Part shown: positions 1 to 5,175 of the stretch, in pieces | How positions within the stretch are numbered: the first letter of the stretch is position 1 | Layout of the letters: every line of letters starts with the position of its first letter | DNA from: an uncultured Rhodospirillaceae bacterium | GTDB taxonomy: Bacteria; Pseudomonadota; Alphaproteobacteria; Rhodospirillales; Casp-alpha2 | Assembly (NCBI GenBank): GCA_913048145.1 | Contig: CAJWVP010000092.1 | Location: 1-9,636, forward strand | DNA length: 9,636 nucleotides | Reading direction: 5' to 3' | Position numbers and translations under genes: made by a program | Notes under the pieces: generated by a model | What the model saw: the letters and a program-made list of their open reading frames with translations, nothing else | Told to the model about the DNA's origin: nothing | Databases searched by the model: none

Positions 1-67
1 TGTTGTAGTAAGTCAATTAAAGGGGATTATTTATCGTATCCAGTTTATCGACAATTCAATCCATAGT

Positions 68-97
68 TTGGTTCATTGGGGAAAACATAGGTATAAT
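68..97 (+). promoter_or_regulatory. Possible sigma-70-type promoter
   Basis: TTGGTT at 68-73 and TATAAT at 92-97 are separated by 18 bases. The -10 element is a perfect consensus match and the -35 matches mainly in its first three bases. Transcription would start near 104 and give a leader of about 250 bases before the first gene. TATAAT is easily met by chance in a 34% GC stretch, so the call is weak. The Caulobacter origin is also known to contain promoters. Confidence 0.3.
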
Positions 98-225
98 CTA
101 TGACTAACTAAGATATAACATTACAATATGATGATTTACATCGCATATTTGTTCACATTGTCTGAAATGGCTTTCTATTGATTATATGATCATCATTACG
201 ATGAGGGTTGTTCGTTACCAAACTT

Positions 226-244
226 CCGGATAGATATCCACCGG
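226..244. repeat. Hyphenated inverted repeat containing a DnaA-box core
   Basis: GGATA at 228-232 and TATCC at 235-239 form a perfect 5-bp inverted repeat around two central bases. The flanks CCGG (226-229) and CCGG (241-244) extend the symmetry imperfectly. The right arm contains TATCCAC, seven central bases of the DnaA consensus TTATCCACA. It may be a paired DnaA site in the candidate origin; function is inferred only. Confidence 0.35.
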
Positions 245-347
245 GGTAAAATAATGAATTTAAAATACACACTTTGGGTATCAAATCCGGGAAAAACGAA
301 AACAGTCGAGATATTCGCATTTCGTATACCGATCGCCCACAGGCCAA

Positions 348-356
348 TGTGAATAA
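348..356 (-). promoter_or_regulatory. DnaA box (TTATTCACA) just before the first gene
   Basis: The forward strand reads TGTGAATAA, whose complement TTATTCACA matches the DnaA consensus TTATNCACA at every position. It ends three bases before the ATG at 360, in the place where a Shine-Dalgarno sequence would normally sit. It could be part of oriC, an autonomous DnaA-responsive operator for the downstream gene, or both. Chance occurrence is possible in AT-rich DNA. The four other weaker box-like 9-mers in the same 359 bases raise the likelihood. Confidence 0.5.
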
Positions 357-359
357 TTT

Positions 360-1178
360 ATGACAGGCATTCCCATACATCTCGTTTCTGATTCAACTGG
401 CGAAACCGTAACGCTAGTAGGTCGTGCATGTCTCGTGCAATTTGATCATGTAGAGCCAGACGAACATCTTTGGTCACTGGTTCGAACTGAGGAAAAGGTT
501 CAGGAGATTCTTGCTGTCTTGGAGGAGGAAGGTGGTGTTGTGATCTATACGATGGTGGATCAGCAAATTCGGCGCCTGTTGGAAGAAGGGTGCGCGACAC
601 TTCAAATTCCATGTATTTCGGTTCTTGACCCAATAATTGGTGCGCTTGGTCAATATCTTGGAACTAAAGGCCATGCGCGACCCGGCTCGCAACACGTAAT
701 GAACGCGGAATACTTTAGCCGAATTGAGGCCATGCAGTTCGCGTTGATTCATGATGACGGGCAATCTACCTGGGATCTGGATGAGGCAGATGTCGTTCTT
801 TTAGGTGTCTCCCGAACGTCTAAGACGCCAACATGTATCTACCTAGCTAACCGCGGAATCAAAACCGCGAATGTTCCCATTGTGCCTGGATGTCCTATTC
901 CAAAGGAAGTTTTCGAAATTGATAGACCTTTGATCGTAGGGTTAACAAAGGATCCTAAACGCTTGGTAGAAATTCGCCGCCAACGTTTACGCCTCTTGGA
1001 TCAGGACGAAAACACGGACTATGTAAACCTAGAAATGGTGTCTCAGGAAATTAATGAGGCCCGGAGATTGTTTTCGAAACATGAATGGCCGGTTATAAAC
1101 GTTAGTCGAAAATCCATCGAGGAAACGGCGGCAACAATTTTTCAATTGTACCAAGATCGTTTGGATACCCATCTCTGA
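360..1178 (+). CDS. ppsR: Bifunctional regulatory kinase/pyrophosphorylase of PPDK or PEP synthase (DUF299/PPSR family)
   Basis: This 272-residue protein has the full family length. The family switches pyruvate phosphate dikinase (or PEP synthase) off by ADP-dependent threonine phosphorylation and on again by Pi-dependent dephosphorylation, controlling pyruvate/PEP flux in the cytoplasm. Visible family features are the N-terminal HLVSDSTGET (7-16), the HARPGSQHVMNAEYFSRIEA segment with the following HDDG (105-134), the P-loop-like GVSRTSKTP (149-157) and the C-terminal WPVINVSRKSIEETAATI (243-260). The ATG at 360 begins directly before the conserved N-terminus. No Shine-Dalgarno is seen, and a DnaA box occupies that place. 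The orthologue is RP001 in Rickettsia, next to the origin. Base composition is near 50% GC, lower than downstream genes. Whether the target is PPDK or PEP synthase cannot be told here; PPDK is usual in alphaproteobacteria. The symbol is that of the E. coli family member and should not be confused with the photosynthesis repressor PpsR. Confidence 0.95.
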   Translation: MTGIPIHLVSDSTGETVTLVGRACLVQFDHVEPDEHLWSLVRTEEKVQEILAVLEEEGGVVIYTMVDQQIRRLLEEGCATLQIPCISVLDPIIGALGQYLGTKGHARPGSQHVMNAEYFSRIEAMQFALIHDDGQSTWDLDEADVVLLGVSRTSKTPTCIYLANRGIKTANVPIVPGCPIPKEVFEIDRPLIVGLTKDPKRLVEIRRQRLRLLDQDENTDYVNLEMVSQEINEARRLFSKHEWPVINVSRKSIEETAATIFQLYQDRLDTHL

Positions 1179-1181
1179 AGG

Positions 1182-1781
1182 ATGGCTGGTTCGTTTATCC
1201 TTGCGTCTAGTAGTGCTGTACGCCGCCGCCTTCTTGAATGCGCGCGCGTGCCCTATCAAGCGGTGGCTTCTCATGTGGATGAGGCGCCGATTAAAGCCGA
1301 TTGCAAAGAACAAAAACTGGGCCCGGCGGAAACGACCATGGCCTTGGCCCGGGCCAAGGCTAATGATGTTAGCAAAGATCACCCCGATGATCTTGTATTG
1401 GGTGCCGATCAGGTTTTGACCTGTGGAAAGGAGTGGTTCGATAAGCCGGTGGGGCGCGACGGAGTGCGAGCTCACTTAATGCAATTGTCGGGGCGTGCCC
1501 ACGAACTGGTCAATGCGTCAGTCGTCGTGCAGGGCGGCACGGTTGTTTGGGAGCACCAAGACGCCATCACCATGGTCATGCGGCCGCTCAGTGAAGTTTT
1601 CATCGAGGCCTATATCAACGACGCGGGAGATGCCGCCTGCGAATCCGTGGGCGGCTATCAGCTGGAAGGAATGGGCGCGCAACTTTTTGATCGCACAGAT
1701 GGGGACTTCTTCTCGATCCTGGGTCTTCCGCTTTTGCCCCTGCTGACGTTCCTGCGCGTCCGTGGAATTGTTGCTGCATGA
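1182..1781 (+). CDS. maf: Maf-family nucleoside triphosphate pyrophosphatase
   Basis: The 199-residue protein is a cytoplasmic Maf/YceF/YhdE-type pyrophosphatase, a house-cleaning enzyme that hydrolyses non-canonical or excess nucleoside triphosphates to monophosphate and pyrophosphate. Motifs in order are ILASSSAVRRRLL (6-18, with the basic triplet at 14-16), VLGADQVL (72-79, with the likely catalytic Asp76), KP (88-89), the GGYQLEGMGAQLFDR segment (157-171) and GDFFSILGLPLLPLL (174-188). GADQ rather than GADT resembles the YceF (m7GTP) branch more than the dTTP/UTP branch, so substrate is uncertain. The ATG lies three bases after the preceding stop and GAAGG abuts it directly, too close for ideal initiation, so translational coupling to the upstream gene is likely. 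The ATG fits the family N-terminus and no better start is seen. Confidence 0.93.
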   Translation: MAGSFILASSSAVRRRLLECARVPYQAVASHVDEAPIKADCKEQKLGPAETTMALARAKANDVSKDHPDDLVLGADQVLTCGKEWFDKPVGRDGVRAHLMQLSGRAHELVNASVVVQGGTVVWEHQDAITMVMRPLSEVFIEAYINDAGDAACESVGGYQLEGMGAQLFDRTDGDFFSILGLPLLPLLTFLRVRGIVAA

Positions 1782-1806
1782 ATAGCGACGATAATGGAGG
1801 AATGCC

Positions 1807-2442
1807 GTGCTAATCATGGGGCTAACTGGATCTATTGGAATGGGCAAGACTACCGCCGCGCATGACTTCCGGCGTTTCGGCGTGCCGGTCCACGATGCTG
1901 ATGCGGCGGTGCACGGACTTATGAGCGCTGGCGGCGCAGCGGTGTCGCCGGTGTCGGCGGCGTTTCCCGGGGTTGAAGCTGGGGGCGCCATCGATCGAAA
2001 GAAGCTCGGCGCCAGGGTCTTTGGCAATGTGGATCAACTACGGCACCTGGAGGGCATTCTCCATCCAATGGTGGCTGACCACAAACGCCAGTTTATCAAA
2101 GACGCGTCCCGCCGCCGCGTCTCGCTGATTGTCTTGGATGTGCCCCTGTTGTTTGAAACCGGCGGCGATGCCGCCTGTGACGCGGTGGTGACGGTCTCAG
2201 CCCCGGACTTCGTGCAGGCACGCCGGGTGCTGGTCCGACCGGGTATGGACTGCGATCTCCTGGATCAAATTTTAGCCAAGCAGATGCCCGATGCGGAAAA
2301 GCGCCGCCGCAGTGATTTTATTGTGCCAACCGGCCTTGGGCGACTTGAGAGTTTGCGGACAATTCGTAAAATCATAATCGAAGTTTCCGCATGGCCTGCC
2401 AGGCATTGGCCACCCTGGGTGGCTGGCCGACAGGCCAAATGA
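1807..2442 (+). CDS. coaE: Dephospho-CoA kinase
   Basis: CoaE catalyses the last step of coenzyme A synthesis, ATP-dependent phosphorylation of the 3'-hydroxyl of dephospho-CoA. The 211-residue product has the Walker A motif GSIGMGKTT (8-16), the DAD substrate motif (30-32), HP (86-87), DVPLLFE (111-117) and the QMPDAEKRRRSDFIV segment (159-173) that precedes the usual C-terminal helix. A GTG start at 1807 is chosen because GGAGG lies at 1796-1800, six bases upstream, and because it gives MLIMGLTGS, the normal family beginning; the next in-frame start is ATG at 1816. Only 25 bases separate it from maf, leaving no room for the aroE gene usual here. The last dozen or so residues are tryptophan- and proline-rich, extend past the usual end of the family, and are encoded by a cluster of inverted repeats (2392-2437). 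Confidence 0.94.
   Translation: MLIMGLTGSIGMGKTTAAHDFRRFGVPVHDADAAVHGLMSAGGAAVSPVSAAFPGVEAGGAIDRKKLGARVFGNVDQLRHLEGILHPMVADHKRQFIKDASRRRVSLIVLDVPLLFETGGDAACDAVVTVSAPDFVQARRVLVRPGMDCDLLDQILAKQMPDAEKRRRSDFIVPTGLGRLESLRTIRKIIIEVSAWPARHWPPWVAGRQAK
2392..2437 (+). repeat. Nested GC-rich inverted repeats at the 3' end of coaE
   Basis: TGGCCTG (2392-2398) and CAGGCCA (2431-2437) are perfect 7-base inverted complements. Between them GCCACCC (2409-2415) and GGGTGGC (2417-2423) form a 7-base palindrome around one base. GCCTG-C-CAGGC (2394-2404) and TGGCC-GACA-GGCCA (2424-2437) offer further alternative stems. The block is inside the coaE reading frame and ends three bases before the stop codon's last two bases. 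It resembles a palindromic (REP/RPE-like) element or an mRNA-stabilising or processing structure. It has no T-run, so it is not a classical intrinsic terminator. No second copy was noticed in this window. Confidence 0.6.
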
Positions 2443-2481
2443 CCGCCAATTTCTAATTTCCTGGCGAAGGTAAAGGCAACA

Positions 2482-3156
2482 ATGATGCGTGAGATTGTCC
2501 TCGACACGGAAACTACGGGCCTAAGCCCAAAATCTGGCCACAAGGTAGTTGAAATTGGTTGTGTGGAAATGGTCAACCAGGTGGCCACTGGTGAGATGTA
2601 TCACCAATACATTAACCCAGAGCGAGACATGCCCGAAAAGGCATTTTCCATCCATGGCCTATCGGAGGACTTTCTTTCTAAAAAGCCGGTCTTTGCTGAT
2701 ATTGCAGATGATTTCCTGGACTTTGTTGGTGATGCCCGCTTCGTCATTCATAATGCCGAATTCGATATGAATTTCTTGAACTGGGAACTCGAGGCGTTAG
2801 GGTTGGGGCCCTTGGCTATGGATCGGGCAACAGATACCGTCAGTTTGGCCCGACAGAAATTTCCTGGCGCGCCCGCCAGTCTGGACGCCCTGTGCAAACG
2901 ATTTCAGATCGATAACTCAAACCGTCAGCTTCACGGCGCCCTGCTCGACGCGCGCCTGTTAGCGGACGTCTATCTTGAACTTATTGGTGGGCGACAACGC
3001 GGCCTATCCCTCGGTGGCCAGCACGTTGTTGCGGAAACTGAGATTGCCGCCACAAAGGCGGACCGACTGTCTCGTCCACATGTGGCAAGTTCCGATGAAC
3101 TGGCGGCCCACGAGGCTTTTAAAAAGAAAATTTCTGACGCTGTCTGGTCGAAATAG
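2482..3156 (+). CDS. dnaQ: DNA polymerase III epsilon subunit, 3'-5' proofreading exonuclease
   Basis: The 224-residue protein is the proofreading exonuclease of the replicative polymerase core. All DEDDh catalytic residues are visible: Asp8 and Glu10 in DTET (Exo I), Asp95 in HNAEFD (Exo II), and His151 and Asp156 in HGALLD (Exo III). GGRQRGLSL (169-177) contains a QxxLxL pattern in the position of the beta-clamp-binding site, an inference. The C-terminal AHEAFKKKISDAVW stretch corresponds to the segment that tethers epsilon to the alpha subunit. Two ATGs in tandem (2482 and 2485) are possible. AAAGG at 2472-2476 serves either, with 5 or 8 bases spacing; the second gives the standard MREIVLDTETTGL start. 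It lies 39 bases after coaE, and is convergent with secB 38 bases further on. Confidence 0.95.
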   Translation: MMREIVLDTETTGLSPKSGHKVVEIGCVEMVNQVATGEMYHQYINPERDMPEKAFSIHGLSEDFLSKKPVFADIADDFLDFVGDARFVIHNAEFDMNFLNWELEALGLGPLAMDRATDTVSLARQKFPGAPASLDALCKRFQIDNSNRQLHGALLDARLLADVYLELIGGRQRGLSLGGQHVVAETEIAATKADRLSRPHVASSDELAAHEAFKKKISDAVWSK

Positions 3157-3194
3157 GAGCGGCGGCGACACCGCGCCCTGCGATCCATCACGAA

Positions 3195-3689
3195 CTAGTC
3201 GGGGCCTACGCTCTCAGCCTGGTTCTGTTCGGCCAGTTGTTGTTGGTACATTCCCGCAAAATCCAAGGGACCTAGCATGAGCGGCGGAAAGCCGCCGTCG
3301 CGTGACACATCAGCGAGAATGTTTCGGGCGAAGGGAAACAGAAGGCGCGGGCACTCAATCAATAGAACCGCACCTCTGACCTCGTCCTCGACATTGACGG
3401 TGAATAGCCCGCCGTATTCTAGCTCCAGCATAAACGCCGTTTCGGCGCCCACGGTGCAGGTTGCCTCTATCTTTAAGACCACTTCGAATATATTGTCCTC
3501 GAACTCCATGAAGTCGACGTTTACGCCAATCTTCACATCTGGGTCTTCCTGCTGCATCGCCGCGAAAATCCTTGGCGCCGTTGGCGCTTCGAAAGACAGA
3601 TCTTTGGTGTACTGGGCATTGACGCTGATGGGTGGGACAGCCTCTTTGGGCTGTGCGCTATCCTCGGCGGGAGACAACTCTTCGGCCAT
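3195..3689 (-). CDS. secB: Protein-export chaperone SecB
   Basis: SecB is a cytoplasmic tetrameric chaperone that keeps preproteins unfolded and hands them to SecA. The 164-residue protein is close to the family length, with a somewhat longer acidic N-terminus. Recognisable segments are NAQYTKDLSFEAP (24-36), TAFMLELEYGGLFTV (84-98), the LLIECPRLLFPFARNILADV block and GGFPPLMLGPLDFAGMY near the C-terminus, followed by a glutamine-rich tail as is usual. The ATG at 3687-3689 (reverse) has GGAGAG five bases upstream, which fixes the start. It lies downstream of fxsA on the same strand with a 96-base gap, and could be cotranscribed with it or have its own promoter there. Its end converges on dnaQ. 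Confidence 0.96.
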   Translation of the reverse strand: MAEELSPAEDSAQPKEAVPPISVNAQYTKDLSFEAPTAPRIFAAMQQEDPDVKIGVNVDFMEFEDNIFEVVLKIEATCTVGAETAFMLELEYGGLFTVNVEDEVRGAVLLIECPRLLFPFARNILADVSRDGGFPPLMLGPLDFAGMYQQQLAEQNQAESVGPD

Positions 3690-3785
3690 GGAAACTCTCC
3701 GTATTTGGGGGCGCTCTGGCTAGCATAGATGGCCCACGACGACAACTCTGAAAGACGCCGGCAGGGGACCGGGTATCGCTCAGCG

Positions 3786-4262
3786 TCAAGGGGGCAGCAG
3801 CGGGTCTAATCCAGACTTCGGCGAGGGGTGATCCGTGATGTCGGCAAACTCGCCATTGATGGTTTCTACTTCGGGATGGGCGGTTGCGTCGCCCATTCCT
3901 GAAGTGTGCGTCTGAATTCGGTTGGCGAGGTTGGAAATCAAAAAATGTCGGATTACCGGAACCAATAATGTGAACCCAACGGCGTCACTAATAAAACCGG
4001 GCAATAACAATAAAAGACCAGAGATCAACAAGCACAACCCATCGAAAACTTGGCGGGCCGGAAACCGCCCGGCGTCCAACTCGTCTCGCAACCCTCGCAA
4101 CACCGCAACGCCTTGGTGACGGATCAGAATAGACCCGGCGACGGCCGTCGTGAAGATGGCCCCAATGGCTGGCCACAGGCCCCATTGGCTGCTGACCTCG
4201 AGGAATACAGCGATCTCGGCGATGGGCACGGCAATAAAGGCGGCAAGAATCCAGGGCAGCAT
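3786..4262 (-). CDS. fxsA: FxsA family cytoplasmic membrane protein
   Basis: This 158-residue integral membrane protein belongs to the FxsA family. The E. coli member is known for suppressing F-plasmid exclusion of phage T7 when overproduced; its physiological role is not established. Hydrophobic segments are seen at about 1-23, 27-47 and 73-105. The family signature LLLLLPGFISDAVGFTLLVP lies at 83-102. A polar tail of about 50 residues follows, expected to be non-membrane. The start (reverse ATG at 4260-4262) has AAAGGA five bases upstream. It is divergent from the Tim44-like gene, and followed by secB on the same strand, an arrangement common in alphaproteobacteria. Confidence 0.93.
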   Translation of the reverse strand: MLPWILAAFIAVPIAEIAVFLEVSSQWGLWPAIGAIFTTAVAGSILIRHQGVAVLRGLRDELDAGRFPARQVFDGLCLLISGLLLLLPGFISDAVGFTLLVPVIRHFLISNLANRIQTHTSGMGDATAHPEVETINGEFADITDHPSPKSGLDPLLPP

Positions 4263-4464
4263 GCTTGTCCTTTAGGCTTGGGGCGCTTATCTAAGGTGTA
4301 AGTTTATTGTCCGGTTCTGTCGAGGGCGATCCAACGGCTAGATGAACCGCATGTGGACCCGCCTGTCTGAAACGGTTAACCTGACAATGGTGGGTATCGC
4401 GATTTCGTAACTTGAGGATCGATATCGGTCCCCGACAAAACGCCAAAGGAGCCGAGCGACGGCG
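4263..4464. promoter_or_regulatory. Divergent intergenic region between fxsA and the Tim44-like gene
   Basis: This 202-base stretch holds no gene that I can support and must carry promoters for both directions. On the reverse strand TTGGAT (4334-4329) and ACAATA (4310-4305) are 18 bases apart and could be a weak fxsA promoter. On the forward side there is an imperfect palindrome at 4416-4431 with a perfect CGATATCG core (4420-4427), and the palindrome ATCGCGAT at 4396-4403; either might be an operator, but no regulator can be named. AAAGGAG at 4445-4451 is the nearest ribosome-binding-like sequence for the forward gene. Confidence 0.45.
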
Positions 4465-5175
4465 ATGGGCAACGGATTTCAATTCATCGACATCATTTTG
4501 TTCGCGATGATCGCGGCATTCCTTATCCTTCGTCTCCGCGGCGTACTGGGGCGCCGCGATGGCCATGAAGGTGGGTATCAGGATCCGGTCAAGGCGGACC
4601 CGCGCGAAGAGCGACCCGACGACAACGTTGTTCAGCTTCCCAGCCACGGCCCGGAAGTGAATGAAGAGCCCAAACCAGTGGCCGCGGATTCGGGCCTCAC
4701 CGAAGAGGTTCTTGCCGATGAGGTGCTGATGGAGGGCATCGCCGATCTTCTCGCCGCGGATCCCGGCTTCAACGCGGAAGACTTTCTCGTTGGAGCCCGG
4801 GTTGCTTTTGAAATGATTCTTGGTGCCTATGCTTCCGGTGACCGTGAAACCTTGGAAAATTTACTGGGTCTGGAGGTCTATGACAATTTTCGCTCGGCGA
4901 TTGATGACCGCGAGGCCGCGGGCTACGAAATGGAAGAGACGCTGGTCGGTATCCGCTCGGCTGATATTGTCGAAGCCTACATGGATGGACCGCACGCTCA
5001 CGTCACGATCAAGTACCTCTCCGAACAGGTCCATGTGCTGCGCGACAGCGAGGGACATGTGATCGAAGGCAACCCCAATCAGGTGGCTGATGTAGTCGAT
5101 TTCTGGACCTTTGCCCGTGATACCGGCTCGCGTGACCCCAACTGGAATTTGGTGGTGACGCGCAGCCTTGATTGA
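4465..5175 (+). CDS. Tim44/TimA-like inner-membrane-anchored protein
   Basis: The 236-residue protein has an N-terminal hydrophobic anchor (about 8-24) ending in basic residues, a charged proline-rich linker (about 30-78) and a Tim44-like domain (about 85-235). That domain is recognisable by GFNAEDFLVGARVAFEMIL, the following segment DRETLENLLGLEVYDNF, and the C-terminal VVDFWTFARD...DPNWNLVVT. Bacterial Tim44-like proteins are alphaproteobacterial relatives of the mitochondrial import subunit Tim44. In Caulobacter a homologue (TimA) is membrane-associated; its precise role in bacteria is poorly defined. AAAGGAG lies 13 bases upstream of the ATG at 4465, rather far, but the ATG is well placed before the anchor. 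The gene overlaps the mltA start by eight bases, so the two are likely coupled. Confidence 0.9.
   Translation: MGNGFQFIDIILFAMIAAFLILRLRGVLGRRDGHEGGYQDPVKADPREERPDDNVVQLPSHGPEVNEEPKPVAADSGLTEEVLADEVLMEGIADLLAADPGFNAEDFLVGARVAFEMILGAYASGDRETLENLLGLEVYDNFRSAIDDREAAGYEMEETLVGIRSADIVEAYMDGPHAHVTIKYLSEQVHVLRDSEGHVIEGNPNQVADVVDFWTFARDTGSRDPNWNLVVTRSLD

Larger units (their letters stand above)
1..359. other. Candidate chromosomal replication origin (oriC), AT-rich intergenic region
   Basis: No convincing gene lies here. By hand count about 123 of the first 360 bases are G or C (about 34%), well below the genes to the right. The stretch from about 91 to 150 is about 77% A+T and could serve as a DNA-unwinding element. 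DnaA-box-like 9-mers are seen at 45-53 (TTATCGACA), 149-157 (TTGTTCACA), 234-242 (ATATCCACC), 263-271 (AAATACACA) and, on the reverse strand, 348-356 (TTATTCACA, full match to TTATNCACA). The 7-mer TTTATCG occurs twice, at 30-36 and 44-50. In Caulobacter and Rickettsia the origin lies between hemE and the orthologue of the gene starting at 360, so position supports the call. No full CtrA site (TTAA-N7-TTAA) was found. hemE itself would lie to the left and is not visible. The same region must also carry the promoter of the first gene, and an ordinary AT-rich promoter region is the alternative reading. Confidence 0.55.

Noticed and set aside
17..31. CtrA-like site starting at TTAA (17-20)
   Set aside because: The second half-site at the required seven-base spacing reads TATT instead of TTAA. 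No other full TTAA-N7-TTAA was found in the first 359 bases.
171..183. Possible IHF site near TTGATT
   Set aside because: The second half of the consensus (YAA at the right distance) is not matched.
153..380. Reverse-strand 75-residue open frame across the AT-rich region
   Set aside because: It overlaps the start of the DUF299 gene, shows no recognisable motif, and has the composition expected from random reading of AT-rich DNA.
1518..2027. Reverse-strand 169-residue open frame across maf and coaE
   Set aside because: It is antisense to conserved motifs of both genes and the predicted protein is low-complexity.
3162..3174. Hairpin GCGG-CGACA-CCGC between dnaQ and secB as a terminator
   Set aside because: The stem is only four base pairs and no T-run follows on either strand, so it does not meet the pattern of an intrinsic terminator.
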